From: Paraburkholderia aromaticivorans
Lineage (GTDB): Bacteria; Pseudomonadota; Gammaproteobacteria; Burkholderiales; Burkholderiaceae
Length of the DNA stretch: 64,000 nt
Direction of reading: 5' to 3'
NCBI RefSeq assembly: GCF_012689525.1
Contig: NZ_CP051515.1
Span: 1,364,001-1,428,000 of the forward strand
Part shown: positions 54,770 to 63,902 of the stretch, in pieces
How positions within the stretch are numbered: position 1 is the first letter of the stretch
Layout of the letters: each line of letters opens with the position of its first letter
Notes under the pieces: generated by a model
Databases searched by the model: none
What the model was told of the DNA's origin: nothing
Seen by the model: the letters and a program-made list of their open reading frames with translations, nothing else
Made by a program: the position numbers and the translations under genes

Positions 54770-55720
54770 ATGGATACGCTCAGCCGACTGATCGACCTTG
54801 CCCGGCCCCAGGCCAGCCTCGATCTGCGTTGCCTGCTTTCGGGCGCTTTCGATATCGATCATGGCCCGCTGGAAGCGGGCATTGCCCCGTTTCATCTGGT
54901 GCTGGACGGCGCATGCGTCGTCGAAACAGCCGACGGCGCGCAGCGTGCGTTACGCGCGGGCGACTTCATGCTGTTTCCGCGCGGCGCGGCGCATCGTGTG
55001 CGCGATGTCCAGCGCTCGGCCGCCACTGCACCGTTGACGCAAAGCCATGACGGCATGCTGCCTTTGCGACGCAACGACGGCCACGACGACGCGCGCATCC
55101 CTGCCGACCTCGATCTTCTCTGCGGCCGCTTTGTCTACTCGCCCGGTTCGTCGGCGTTGCTGCTGAACGCGTTGCCCGATCCGTTCCATGTCTCGCTGAG
55201 CGGCATGGAAAGGCTGGGCTCGTTGCAAACGGTGATCGGACTCATGCGCAGCGAGGCCGAACGACGCCAGGCGGGCGCGCTCGCGATCGTCACTGCCTTG
55301 AGCCACGCGCTGCTCGCCATCGCGCTACGGGTGCACGGCGAGCAGAACGCATCGGCCTCAGGCGTGCTCGCGCTGCTTGCCGACGCGCGCCTCGGTGCTT
55401 CCGTGCAAGGCATGCTGAGCGAGCCCGAACGGGCATGGACCATCGCCGAGCTCGGCGATCTCGCCGCCATGTCGCGCGCGACTTACGCGCGTCATTTCAA
55501 TGAGCGCGCGGGCATGACGGTGATGGACTTTCTCACGCAGATCCGCATGACCATCGCGTGCGATCTGCTGCGCCGCACGCAGCGCAGCGCCGCCGAGATC
55601 GGCGAGGCGGTGGGCTATCAATCGGAGGCCGCCTTCGGCAAGGCGTTTCAGCAAAGTGTCGGCGTGCCGCCGGGACGCTACCGGCGTCGTCCGCAAGAGA
55701 ACGATGGGGCGGAAAACTAG
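54770..55720 (+). CDS. AraC-family regulator with cupin sensor domain
   Basis: A 316-residue regulator. The N-terminal cupin_6-type sensor contains LRAGDFMLFPRGAAHRVRD and then the LLCGRFVYSPGSSALLLNALP segment. The C-terminal DNA-binding domain spans the last 100 residues: WTIAELGDLAAMSRATYARH, then SAAEIGEAVGYQSEAAFGKA and GVPPGRYRRR. It is divergent from the AhpD-like gene, its probable target; this type often responds to electrophiles or oxidants. The gene ends at 55720, adjacent to the convergent FUSC gene with no spacer. Confidence 0.91.
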   Translation: MDTLSRLIDLARPQASLDLRCLLSGAFDIDHGPLEAGIAPFHLVLDGACVVETADGAQRALRAGDFMLFPRGAAHRVRDVQRSAATAPLTQSHDGMLPLRRNDGHDDARIPADLDLLCGRFVYSPGSSALLLNALPDPFHVSLSGMERLGSLQTVIGLMRSEAERRQAGALAIVTALSHALLAIALRVHGEQNASASGVLALLADARLGASVQGMLSEPERAWTIAELGDLAAMSRATYARHFNERAGMTVMDFLTQIRMTIACDLLRRTQRSAAEIGEAVGYQSEAAFGKAFQQSVGVPPGRYRRRPQENDGAEN

Positions 55721-56317
55721 TTACGGCTTGCCCGGTTTGCCGAACCAGCGACGCTCGATCCACGACATCAGAAAGGCCACCAGCAACGCGCAGATCGTGC
55801 CGAGCGTCACTTCGCCGAGGCGCATCAGGGCTTTGTCCCACGCGGGCCCCATGCCCGGCACCAGCAGCATGATCGTCGCCGTAATGCCGCCGAGACGTGC
55901 CGCGCTGCCGACGTTCAGGGTCCAGCACAGGGCAATCGCCACGCCCACCGTCGCCGCATAGGCCGCGAAATAGCCGGCGCCGAACGTGGCGCCCAGCAGT
56001 CCGCACAAGCCGCCGACCATCGCGCCGATAAACTGGTCGCGCGACAGGTTGCGGGTGTCGACATAGCTATGCTGGCTGACCGCGATCGCCGTGATGGCGG
56101 CCCAGAAGCTCTGCTCGGTATGCAGCAGGCGGCCGATGGCAACCGCGAGACTCGCGCCGGCGACCGCCTGCACGGCCATGAAGCTACCTTCGATCAGGCG
56201 CTCGCCGAGCGGCAACGACTTGAGAAAGGCAAACAGCGAGTTGGCGGCGCTCGCCCGTGCCGTGCGTCGGGAATCGTCGGGTGGGGTCATCGAATGTGAG
56301 AAGCCTTGTTGCAGCAT
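55721..56317 (-). CDS. FUSC-family membrane protein
   Basis: About 198 residues from the ATG at 56317 (a TTG at 56344 is also in frame). Five or six membrane helices are visible, for example SFMAVQAVAGASLAVAIGRL, then FIGAMVGGLCGLLGATFGAG and LGEVTLGTICALLVAFLMSW. The pattern of a half-length fusaric-acid-resistance-like (FUSC) transporter with HTEQSFWAAITAIAVSQ is clear. Full FUSC proteins have a duplicated unit plus a soluble part, so this short form may work as an oligomer. Substrate unknown. Its stop abuts that of the AraC gene. Confidence 0.85.
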   Translation of the reverse strand: MLQQGFSHSMTPPDDSRRTARASAANSLFAFLKSLPLGERLIEGSFMAVQAVAGASLAVAIGRLLHTEQSFWAAITAIAVSQHSYVDTRNLSRDQFIGAMVGGLCGLLGATFGAGYFAAYAATVGVAIALCWTLNVGSAARLGGITATIMLLVPGMGPAWDKALMRLGEVTLGTICALLVAFLMSWIERRWFGKPGKP

Positions 56318-56356
56318 GAAGGTCCCGTATTCTAGCGACTCCAATTGACGGTCGAG

Positions 56357-57676
56357 CTAACCTTCATGACTGCGCAGCCGGCGATACCAGCTCATCAACG
56401 GTGTCGCCGAGACCCCGTGAATTACCACGGACGCCGCGATCACCGCCAGCGTGAGCGGCACGAGTGGGGCGACGTCGGCAGCGGCGCCGTTTTCGAGTGC
56501 GTACGCGAGGTAGTAAAACGAACCGATGCCGCGTATGCCGAACCAGCTCATCAAACGGCGCTGCGTCGGCGTCGCGCTCGACCCGAGCAGCGACAACTCC
56601 ACCGATACCGGCCGCACGAGCACGAACAGCGCGGCGGTTAGCGCGATGGTTTGCCAGGTAAAGAGCGGCGTGTGCATCGTGGCGAGCACGTTGCCGACCA
56701 TCGCCATGACGGCGACCTCGGCGATGCGTTCGAGTTCGATCGTGAAGCCGAGCACCGACTCCGTCATATACGCGTGCGCCTTGCTTGGATTCGCCGCGGT
56801 CGCTTCGACGTCTTCGGAATCGACGGTGCCGATGGTCTTGCGAGGCGACTCGCCGCCGCTCGCGCGATGTTCGACCCGGCGCATCGCAACGCCGGCCGCG
56901 AACACGGCCAGAAAACCATAGGTATGCGCGAGCTGCGCGGCGCCGTACGACAGCACGATCAAACCAAGCGCGAAGAAACCCTCGAGCCCAAGCGCCTGCG
57001 CGTGGCGGGTGCGCAGCCATGCCACCGCGTGGGTCGTGGCCCAGCCGAGCGCGCCGCCGATCGCGATCGCGCCCGCCACGCCCCACACGATGCTGCCCGC
57101 GAGTGCCAGGCTCAACAGATCGCCCGCGTCGGCGGCGGGCGCCGCGCATAAGGCCAGGCCGAGCATCGCGAAGGGCAGTGCGATGCCGTCGTTCAGCCCG
57201 CCTTCGCCTGAGAGCGCGAAGCGCAGCAGGTCGTGGTCGCCGGGGTTGTGCACTTGCACATCGTGGGCTAGCACCGGGTCGGTCGGCGCGAGGATCGCCG
57301 CCAGCAGCAAGGCCGGCCCCCAGCCGAGATGCAGGACATACACACCGAACAGCGTCAGCAGCGGAATGGTCGCGAGCATCGCGAGGAAGCCGAGACGCAG
57401 CGGCACGGTCCAGAGTTTTTCGAGCATGCCGAGCCGAAGCCGCAGGCCGATGGCAAACAGCGAGACGAGCAGCGCGACTTCGGTGACGATACGCAGCAGA
57501 CGCGCGTCGGCGATCATATCGAGGCGCAACAGGCCGATACCGGGCGGCCCGAGAAAGTAGCCGATCGCGAGATAAACCATGGCGGCGCTGACGGGCAGCC
57601 GCCGTAGCGTCGTTGCCGCAAGGCCCATGAAAACGAGCACGGCGCCAACGATGAGAAACCACAAAGTTTCGTGCAT
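56357..57676 (-). CDS. CPA1-family sodium(cation)/proton antiporter
   Basis: About 439 residues from the ATG at 57676 (other in-frame ATGs at 57682 and 57712). A dozen membrane helices begin with ETLWFLIVGAVLVFMGLAAT. Transport motifs of the family are ILAPTDPVLAHDVQV (TDP element) and the acidic ALSGEGGLNDGIALPFAML (ND element). A hydrophilic insert near the centre (about residues 285-310) is rich in charged residues. It exchanges sodium or potassium for protons across the inner membrane. It lies 39 bp beyond the start region of the FUSC gene on the same strand, so both may be cotranscribed. Confidence 0.9.
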   Translation of the reverse strand: MHETLWFLIVGAVLVFMGLAATTLRRLPVSAAMVYLAIGYFLGPPGIGLLRLDMIADARLLRIVTEVALLVSLFAIGLRLRLGMLEKLWTVPLRLGFLAMLATIPLLTLFGVYVLHLGWGPALLLAAILAPTDPVLAHDVQVHNPGDHDLLRFALSGEGGLNDGIALPFAMLGLALCAAPAADAGDLLSLALAGSIVWGVAGAIAIGGALGWATTHAVAWLRTRHAQALGLEGFFALGLIVLSYGAAQLAHTYGFLAVFAAGVAMRRVEHRASGGESPRKTIGTVDSEDVEATAANPSKAHAYMTESVLGFTIELERIAEVAVMAMVGNVLATMHTPLFTWQTIALTAALFVLVRPVSVELSLLGSSATPTQRRLMSWFGIRGIGSFYYLAYALENGAAADVAPLVPLTLAVIAASVVIHGVSATPLMSWYRRLRSHEG

Positions 57677-57766
57677 GAGCATCCGGTGAGGGCCCGCATG
57701 CGCGTGCTGCATGAGTGGCCGGTTGAAGAAAGGTGCGCCCGGACGCGTCAGTCACTGACGCGTCAT

Positions 57767-58153
57767 TTAAGGCGCGCGTCCGAATGCTTCGCGCAGCTTG
57801 CGCTTCGCTTGCTGCAAGGTGTCGCGGCGCGCTTTCGGCAGGTTCCTGCCGGCGCGATTGATATAGAAGTTCAGCATCGACATGGCCGACTGGAACGGCG
57901 TGCCTTTGCGGCGGCGGCTTTTCGTGGACGAGCGTTTGAGCGATTGTGCGATCGACTCCGCGCTGCCGGTTTTGAACACATCGTGCTCGATATCCATCGC
58001 GTCACTGGTTTCCATCACGTGATGCGACCACTTCTTCGGACTGCTGGCGCGATGCGCCGCGTGTGCCTGAGCGTGCCGCTGGCGCGGCGGCCGGCCCGAC
58101 TTGCCGCGCGCAACGGGGCGTTTGGACTTGCTGGTGGGTTTCCGGGTGGCCAA
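57767..58153 (-). CDS. DUF3175 protein
   Basis: A 128-residue, very basic protein. The N-terminal 40 residues are rich in Lys, Arg, Ser and His, like a disordered nucleic-acid-binding tail. Then come KKWSHHVMETSDAMDIE, the element SIAQSLKRSSTKSRRRKGTP and SAMSMLNFYINRAGRNLP, which together identify DUF3175. Function unknown; members often lie beside stress and DNA-protection genes in Burkholderia, as here near topoisomerase IB. It is on the same strand as the antiporter, 90 bp upstream of it. Confidence 0.88.
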   Translation of the reverse strand: MATRKPTSKSKRPVARGKSGRPPRQRHAQAHAAHRASSPKKWSHHVMETSDAMDIEHDVFKTGSAESIAQSLKRSSTKSRRRKGTPFQSAMSMLNFYINRAGRNLPKARRDTLQQAKRKLREAFGRAP

Positions 58154-58307
58154 GATGCCGCCTCCTCATCGGGTCGTGCGCGCGCTGATCGCGCTTATTG
58201 TGCGCTCAAAGTGAATCGCGCCGGCTGCCGCGATGGCGGCATGCCGGCGCATCGGTATCAGCACGCGGTGGCGGCTTACGGCCACGCGCGCCCACCATGA
58301 GCACGCG

Positions 58308-58835
58308 TTACAACTTCAGCCCGCCAGCCTCCGGCGCGTCCGACGACGCGGGCGGAATGTCGCCCACGCCGTAGTCGTCGCGACGCGAATACGAGTCGCG
58401 GCCCCAGTAGGGCTCGCTGCCGTAGTACTGATGCACGGACGTGGCCCACGTCTGGTCCGCCATGGATGGCCAGTGATCCTTGTCGAAGCCCGGTGCGTTC
58501 TTCACGCGTTCCGCAGTCATGTTCAGCACGAAGCACTTCCGGCCGGTATCGAGCGTCAGTGCATGCCATGGAATGGCGAGCAACTTGTCGCCGATGCCGA
58601 GAAAGCCGCCGCTCGAGAGCACGGCATACGCAACGCGGCCCGAGCCGACGTCGAGCATGATGTCCTTGATCTTGCCGATGTCCTCGCCGTCGGTGCTTAG
58701 CACCTTGTTGCCGTCGAGAGTGGACGCGGCCATCACGTCCGGGCCCGGGCCGTCCACGGTCGCGCTGCCCTCGCCGACGATCTGGGCGCCCTGATCTTGC
58801 CGCATGCCGGCTTGCGTTTGTGTCTGGTTCAGCAT
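58308..58835 (-). CDS. PRC-barrel domain protein
   Basis: A 175-residue protein. The PRC-barrel lies at about residues 35-105: VMAASTLDGNKVLSTDGEDI, then GKIKDIMLDVGSGRVAYAVL and GDKLLAIPWHALTLD. The tail is Tyr/Ser/Asp-rich and includes WPSMADQTWATSVHQYYGSE. PRC-barrels serve as small interaction modules in photosynthetic and ribosomal proteins; in soil bacteria this single-domain type is stress-associated. GGAG lies nine bases upstream of ATG 58835. No signal peptide. Confidence 0.88.
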   Translation of the reverse strand: MLNQTQTQAGMRQDQGAQIVGEGSATVDGPGPDVMAASTLDGNKVLSTDGEDIGKIKDIMLDVGSGRVAYAVLSSGGFLGIGDKLLAIPWHALTLDTGRKCFVLNMTAERVKNAPGFDKDHWPSMADQTWATSVHQYYGSEPYWGRDSYSRRDDYGVGDIPPASSDAPEAGGLKL

Positions 58836-59194
58836 GATGAGGCTCCTCTACAGGTTAGGTGTGTGCAAGATTAAGCAACCGGCGTTCCTTCATGCGTCGG
58901 AAGGCATGCACCCAATGCCGCTGTCGGTTACGCATGCTCGCGAATGCGTGCGTTTGCACGGAGCATGCGTGGAACGTCACGCTAAACGCGTAAAGCGTGC
59001 TGACGCGATTGAAAATATTTCGTCCGGATAGAGGAGGACAACTGAGGAATAGGCGTTGGTGAGCTGGGCGGCGACGAGTTACGCGGTCAGGATGGCGACA
59101 TGCCCTTGCCATGAGGCATAGCCCTTGCGGGATGTTCAACCAGCAGCGCGAACAATCACATACGTGCGCTGTCCATCTATCCTCGGAGACTTTG
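58836..59194. other. Gene-free divergent region
   Basis: About 360 bp between the PRC-barrel gene (minus) and the small exported protein (plus). It should hold both promoters. No coding frame or strong repeat was recognised. Confidence 0.4.
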
Positions 59195-59488
59195 ATGAAA
59201 CATACAAAAGCATTGCTGGTGTCGGCACTCCTCGCGATGTCGGGCGCGGCGTTCGCACAAGCGGGTGGCGGCAACGGTAACGGCGGCGGCGGGGGCACCG
59301 GCGGCTCGGGTAACGCTCACGGCGCGGCGACCGCGGCACCGACCACGGATGGACAACCCACCTCGGGAGCGATGAGTTCCAGTGGCTCCAAATCGCATCA
59401 CATGTCCAAGTCGAAGACCAAGAAGCCGATGGCCGATTCGACCAATACGCCGGGCGCGGACGCAAGCAGCGCGACGAAAGGTCAGTGA
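59195..59488 (+). CDS. Small exported Gly/Ser-rich protein
   Basis: A 97-residue protein with a classical signal peptide (MKHTKALLVSALLAMSGAAF, cleavage after AFA). It is followed by a glycine-rich stretch (GGGNGNGGGGGTGGSGN), then a Ser/Thr/Lys-rich tail (SKSHHMSKSKTKKPMADS). The ATG at 59195 follows CGGAGACTTTG. It has no recognised domain and is probably a periplasmic or secreted disordered protein. It is convergent with topoisomerase IB. Confidence 0.75.
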   Translation: MKHTKALLVSALLAMSGAAFAQAGGGNGNGGGGGTGGSGNAHGAATAAPTTDGQPTSGAMSSSGSKSHHMSKSKTKKPMADSTNTPGADASSATKGQ

Positions 59489-59558
59489 GCGCGCGGTGAA
59501 GCGGCGGGGCCAACGTGACGAGTCAAGAAGTGCGACGACCCCCTGAACTGTGATCTTT

Positions 59559-60878
59559 CTAAGGCGCCGTCTGTTTCGCCGCACGCGACGCACCCGCCGC
59601 GCGCCCGCCCGCAACCCGAGGTGCAGCCGCTCGCCGTGCAGCTTGCGCACCAGTCTTCGCGTCGACCTTCGCGGCCATCGCTTTGCGCACCACGCGCGAC
59701 TTCTTCAGCAAACTCGTGATCGAATCGTCGATGCTCTCCGCCATCGCCGATTCGCGCGCCTTGCGCCCTGTCGCGCCCGCCTGCCGCGCGAGCTTCGCCG
59801 CGCGTTTGTCAGCCTGAGCGAGCAGCGTAGCTAACGCGACTTCGTCCACTCTCAGCCCGCGGCGCGATTCAGCGGGCGCGAGGCGCTGCAATTCGTCCGC
59901 TTCGAACGATCTGATCACCGCCGGGTGAATGTAGCAACGCTTGCATACGGCCGGCGTATTGCGCAGTAATGCTGCCACATCCTTCACGGTCGCGACGATA
60001 TGACGGCGCGCTTCCGCCGCACTGCTGCACATCAGGCGGCGCAGCGCGGCCAGGGCATAGACGCTGCCGGCCCACGTGCGATAGTCCTTGGCCGTGAAAT
60101 CCGCACCGCTCGCGCGGCGCAGATAGTCGTTGATATCGGCCGAGCCGACGGTGCGGCGCGTGCCGTCATCGTCGAGATACTGGAACAGGTCGTGGCCTGG
60201 CAGTTCGGCGCAACGCCGCACGATACGCTTGACGCGCGGATTGTTCACCGTCACGTCGTGTTCGATGCCGCTCTTGCCGCGAAACCTGAAGCGCAACCGG
60301 CCGGCTTCGATCTTCACGTGCTTCTTGCGCAGCGTGGTCAAACCATACGACTGGTTATCGCGCGCATATTCGACGCTGCCGATGCGAATCAACGTCGTAT
60401 CAAGCAGCTGCACGATCGCGGCGATGACTTTGTCGCACGGCATGCCCGGCAGATTCAGGTCGCGCGCGACACGGGCGCGGATCTTCGGCAACGCGTGGCC
60501 GAACTCGGCCATTCGTTCGTATTTGTCGGCGTCGCGCGTTTCACGCCAGCGCGGGTGATAGCGGTATTGCTTGCGGCCGCGCGCATCGCGGCCGGTCGCC
60601 TGGATATGGCCGCGCGCATCCGGGCAGATCCACACGTTTTCATACGCCGGCGGAATGGCGAGTGCGTTGATGCGTTTGATTTCGTCTTCATCGTCGATGC
60701 GTTTGCCCGCCACGTCGAAATACACAAAGCCGCCTTTTTCGCGCTGACGCGTGATGCCGGGTTTCGTGTCGTCGGCATGGCGCAAGCCTGGCGGCATGGC
60801 GGCAGGCGTGGCCTGTTTTGCGCTGTCGTCGTCCGTGCGCTCAGGGCGGCGTTGAATCGGAGTGGTGGTGGCAGCCAT
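59559..60878 (-). CDS. DNA topoisomerase IB (poxvirus/bacterial type)
   Basis: A 439-residue type IB topoisomerase that relaxes supercoils by nicking one strand through a 3-prime phosphotyrosine. The N-terminal domain runs to about 140 (KGGFVYFDVAGKRIDDEDEI, IPPAYENVWICPDARGHIQA). The catalytic domain holds RIGSVEYARDNQSYGLTTLR with the first arginine, KHVKIE and RFRGKSGIEHDV with the lysine, KDYRTWAGSVYALAAL with the second arginine, and the tyrosine in VCKRCYIHPAVI. After it comes a basic Ala/Lys-rich tail. ATG 60878 is chosen over 60935 by comparison with homologue length. Confidence 0.92.
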   Translation of the reverse strand: MAATTTPIQRRPERTDDDSAKQATPAAMPPGLRHADDTKPGITRQREKGGFVYFDVAGKRIDDEDEIKRINALAIPPAYENVWICPDARGHIQATGRDARGRKQYRYHPRWRETRDADKYERMAEFGHALPKIRARVARDLNLPGMPCDKVIAAIVQLLDTTLIRIGSVEYARDNQSYGLTTLRKKHVKIEAGRLRFRFRGKSGIEHDVTVNNPRVKRIVRRCAELPGHDLFQYLDDDGTRRTVGSADINDYLRRASGADFTAKDYRTWAGSVYALAALRRLMCSSAAEARRHIVATVKDVAALLRNTPAVCKRCYIHPAVIRSFEADELQRLAPAESRRGLRVDEVALATLLAQADKRAAKLARQAGATGRKARESAMAESIDDSITSLLKKSRVVRKAMAAKVDAKTGAQAARRAAAPRVAGGRAAGASRAAKQTAP

Positions 60879-61069
60879 CGTCGCAGGTAGAAATTTCAAG
60901 CAAAAGGCGCGTGACGCCGGTGACCGTGCCTGCAAGCAAAGGCAATGCCCGGCGCTGGCGTTGGCACGGCGTGGATGGTTGCTTCGGGTTGCTTCGCGGC
61001 TGAGCGGAACAGTCCTTGCGAACGCTCGCTATGGGTAATGAACGAACCGAATTGACCAAGGAGAGCGCC

Positions 61070-61411
61070 ATGAGCAGCACCCTGAATCCTGATGAAGAGC
61101 CGCAACAGGTCGTCAAACAAACCGCCGGCACGACCGGCGCGCTCGGCCCAAGCGATTCGTCCGATAGCGGCAGCGACGTCGCCGGTGCGAAGCGTCATGA
61201 GTTCGACGTGGATACCGAACTGGACAATCACGCGCTCGAAACCGGCGACAGCGAACTCGGCAGCGATACGGATCGTGCCGGCACAGGCGAGCGCGCCGCT
61301 GCCGACGGCGATTCGACACTGGTGCCGAATGCCGATATCGAGCCCGACCGGGTTATCGACCCGCTGGCGAACGACGATGACGGCCTCGACGATGACCCGC
61401 AAGGTCTGTAA
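61070..61411 (+). CDS. Small acidic hypothetical protein
   Basis: A 113-residue protein, strongly acidic and probably disordered (SSDSGSDVAGAKRHEFDVDT, and an end with NDDDGLDDDPQGL). AAGGAG lies six bases before ATG 61070. No domain is recognised. It is divergent from topoisomerase IB and lies ahead of the DUF4142 gene cluster on the same strand. Similar acidic proteins are frequent in Burkholderia stress clusters, but no role is established. Confidence 0.7.
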   Translation: MSSTLNPDEEPQQVVKQTAGTTGALGPSDSSDSGSDVAGAKRHEFDVDTELDNHALETGDSELGSDTDRAGTGERAAADGDSTLVPNADIEPDRVIDPLANDDDGLDDDPQGL

Positions 61412-61597
61412 CCCCGGTTTCCGGCCGGTATTCGATGAGCGTATGGCCGGGCAGGTCAACCGGGCGCGTGGGCACGTCTTTTGCTGACCGAAGGCTAATG
61501 AAGAAGGGCCGAGTCACGCAACACGCCCGGCCCAGCGCTTAAACGCCGGAGCGTACGTATTTCGCTTCGATGTATCCGTCGACCTGGGAGAAAGTGC

Positions 61598-62161
61598 ATG
61601 AAATTCCGGTATTCCCTACAAGCCATGACTGTCGCGGTGAGTTTGAGCGCGGCGTCCATCGGCATGGTCTACGCGCAAGCGAGCGACGCCCCGGCGAGCG
61701 ATGCGCCGGTCAGCGGCACGAAGCTTTCGCCCGCCGATCAGCAATTCGTGCAGGACGCCTCGCAGTCCGACGCCACCGAAATCGCGGCCAGCAAGGTCGC
61801 GCTGAAGAATTCCAGCGATCCGCATGTGAAGAAATTCGCGCAGCAGATGATTACGGATCACACGAAACTGTCGCACGCGATGGCGGCGCTCGTCTCGCAG
61901 AAGGGCTTCACCTCGACGCCGTCGGCGGATTCCGCGCTGGTCGGCAAACTCCAGACGCTCAAGGGCAAGGAATTCGATCAGGCCTACGTCGAGCAGGTCG
62001 GGGTGGAAGCGCATCAGCGAGCGGTCGATCTGTTCCAGCAGGAAAGCACCAGCGGCACCGATGCGCAACTCAAGGCGGCGGCCCAGCATGCGCTGCCGAC
62101 CATCAAACATCATCTCGCGATGGCGCAGCAACTCGCCGGCGCAATGAAGGGTTCGCCATGA
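61598..62161 (+). CDS. DUF4142 exported protein
   Basis: A 187-residue periplasmic protein. A signal peptide (MKFRYSLQAMTVAVSLSAAS ... VYAQA) precedes a ferritin-like helical bundle of the DUF4142 type. Its elements are LSPADQQFVQDASQSDATEI, the DPHVKKFAQQMITDHTKLS segment with histidines, and PTIKHHLAMAQQL near the end. Function unknown. The next gene overlaps its stop codon by four bases (ATGA), so the two are translationally coupled. Confidence 0.92.
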   Translation: MKFRYSLQAMTVAVSLSAASIGMVYAQASDAPASDAPVSGTKLSPADQQFVQDASQSDATEIAASKVALKNSSDPHVKKFAQQMITDHTKLSHAMAALVSQKGFTSTPSADSALVGKLQTLKGKEFDQAYVEQVGVEAHQRAVDLFQQESTSGTDAQLKAAAQHALPTIKHHLAMAQQLAGAMKGSP

Positions 62162-62502
62162 ACGCGATCCTGCCGCGGCCGGCCTATGAGGATTCCCTTA
62201 TGCAGATCACTTTTTCCGACGACAAGCCGGTCTTCGACGGAGCGAATCTGACCGTGCGCTTTATGGCGCGGGTGGACGGCGATCCGGTCGTATGCACGAT
62301 TACCGCCGAGGCGCTCGAGGATCATTTCGGCGCCGATTCCGCCCTGGAAGCCACACTGATGTCGGCCTTCGACAAAGGCCGTCAACGTATCCGTTCGGTT
62401 TGCGCGGAAGCACTCGACCAGAACGACGGTGAAGGCGTAGTGTTGCATAGCGGACTGTTCCGAGTGGAAGGCATGGAACCGGATCGCGGCACCACGGCGT
62501 AG
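62158..62502 (+). CDS. DUF1488 protein
   Basis: A 114-residue protein starting at the ATG that overlaps the TGA of the preceding gene; in-frame alternatives lie further on at MQITFSDD. The block PVFDGANLTVRFMARVDGDP, followed by VCTITAEALEDHFGADSA, is the DUF1488 pattern. Cytoplasmic, function unknown. Coupled to the DUF4142 gene and 98 bp upstream of a glycine-zipper protein gene. Confidence 0.88.
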   Translation: MNAILPRPAYEDSLMQITFSDDKPVFDGANLTVRFMARVDGDPVVCTITAEALEDHFGADSALEATLMSAFDKGRQRIRSVCAEALDQNDGEGVVLHSGLFRVEGMEPDRGTTA

Positions 62503-62600
62503 TGCCGGCGCGTGCCCTCGCTCGCTCGCGTGCGCTGTGCGGCGCGGCGAAATGCGGCGGCATGGTCCGCAAACGCTATCCAACGATGCATGGAGGCCTC

Positions 62601-63182
62601 ATGTCACTCATCGTCGCAGCACGCTTTACGACTTTTCCCGCCGCAGAAGACGCGGCGGCAAAGCTCTTCAACGCAGGTTTCGTCGAGGAAGACGTCACGC
62701 TGTTCTTCGTCAATCCGCGCGGTCAGCATGCGCGTTATCCGATCGGCGGCGACACCGGCACCGATGCCGGCGCGAAGGATGCGCCCAAAGGTGCCGGCAT
62801 GGGCGTCACGATCGGGGCGGTAGTCGGCGCCGTGGTGGGCGTCGGGATCTTCGCGGCGTTCTCCGCGCCGATCATCGTATCGTTGATAGCGGCGGGTGTC
62901 GGCGCGTATGTCGGCTCGCTGATCGGGGCGATGTTCCGTACGCGCGACGCCGGCCACGCGGGCCATCGTTCGGCATTCCATGAGGAGACGCGCGATTCCG
63001 GTGTGCTGGTCGCCGTGCACGTCTCGCCGGACAATCAGTTCGATGCCGCGCGCGTGCTGCGCGAAGCCGGCGGCTCGGCGATCGAGCGGGCGAGCGGACG
63101 CTGGCAGCAGGGGCGCTGGGCTGACTTCGATCCGTTGAAAAAACCGGTGCCGCTCGGCGAGTTCAGCGAGAAGAGCGCTTGA
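62601..63182 (+). CDS. Glycine-zipper membrane-associated stress-type protein
   Basis: A 193-residue protein from ATG 62601, with GGAGG four bases upstream. The N-terminal part (ARFTTFPAAEDAAAKLFNAG) resembles the flavinylated-stress or heat-induced YflT-like fold that recurs at the C-terminus (VLVAVHVSPDNQFDAARVLR). Between them lie two glycine-rich hydrophobic segments (VTIGAVVGAVVGVGIFAAF and VSLIAAGVGAYVGSLIGAMF), a glycine zipper likely to enter the membrane. A strong intrinsic terminator follows at 63216. Function unknown; it probably belongs to the general stress response. Confidence 0.8.
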   Translation: MSLIVAARFTTFPAAEDAAAKLFNAGFVEEDVTLFFVNPRGQHARYPIGGDTGTDAGAKDAPKGAGMGVTIGAVVGAVVGVGIFAAFSAPIIVSLIAAGVGAYVGSLIGAMFRTRDAGHAGHRSAFHEETRDSGVLVAVHVSPDNQFDAARVLREAGGSAIERASGRWQQGRWADFDPLKKPVPLGEFSEKSA

Positions 63183-63215
63183 GTCGTTGAATGTTTTCGT
63201 TGCGGTAATTAGCAG

Positions 63216-63246
63216 AACGGCCCGACATCAATCGGGCCGTTCTTTT
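63216..63246 (+). terminator. Intrinsic terminator
   Basis: AACGGCCCGA and TCGGGCCGTT form a 10-bp perfect stem with a 6-base loop, followed by CTTTT. It ends the transcript of the glycine-zipper gene. Its symmetry may also serve the convergent small gene at 63291-63533. Confidence 0.85.
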
Positions 63247-63290
63247 GTGCCTGTCTTTTTGTGCCTGTCTGGCAGTACGCAAACCTCTGC

Positions 63291-63533
63291 TCAAACCCAG
63301 ATTTGCGGCGCATCACGTTGCGGCTGGGGTGCGCGATCCACCTGACGTTTGTCGCGCGTCGGCTCGCAAGCGGCCGGCACGAATCCATCATGCGTCACGC
63401 CGCACGAAGGCGACGTAGCCTGCGCATTCGAGGACGGCGCTTCCTGCGCCAGCACGTGTTCGCGAATCTGCATTACGGCCGCCGAGCTGATGATCGCGAC
63501 GGCGGCCAGAAATTCTGCGCTTCTGATCTTCAT
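63291..63533 (-). CDS. Small exported hypothetical protein
   Basis: An 80-residue protein with GGGAG eight bases before ATG 63533. The first 30 residues (KIRSAEFLAAVAIISSAAVM) form a signal peptide or anchor, cut probably near VLAQ. The mature part has two cysteines (SPSCGVTHDGFVPAACEP) and many Pro, Gln and Arg residues. No family is recognised. Confidence 0.65.
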   Translation of the reverse strand: MKIRSAEFLAAVAIISSAAVMQIREHVLAQEAPSSNAQATSPSCGVTHDGFVPAACEPTRDKRQVDRAPQPQRDAPQIWV

Positions 63534-63902
63534 GGTGGTACTCCCTGTCGTTGTTGGCTGCCTATTGTTTTCAATGCATTGGCACGTCTTGCAGTGTGTT
63601 GTTGCGTTGCACGCGTGCTGGGGCGGAGCGTATTAAGCAACCGCTGTGCCATCGACCGGAAGCCCGCTGTGCGGGGCTTTGCCAGCAATCGCGACGCGTG
63701 GCGGCGGGCAACATTTACGCGTGTTGGCAAGATTGGACGTGCCCGTCGACGCAGCGCGCAAACGTCCATAGCGATGTGCGCCGGGCACGCCTCGTGCGGA
63801 TAGATCGATGAACTCCATCGTCGGAGGGCGAGCGCCTCGCAATAGGACAACCCATCTCCGGCGGCAGATTCCATGACTAACGAAACCCTTGGAGGTATTG
63901 AA
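63534..63902. other. Gene-free divergent region
   Basis: About 370 bp between the exported protein gene (minus) and the gene running off the window end (plus). No credible frame or strong structure was recognised; it should contain promoters of both. Confidence 0.4.
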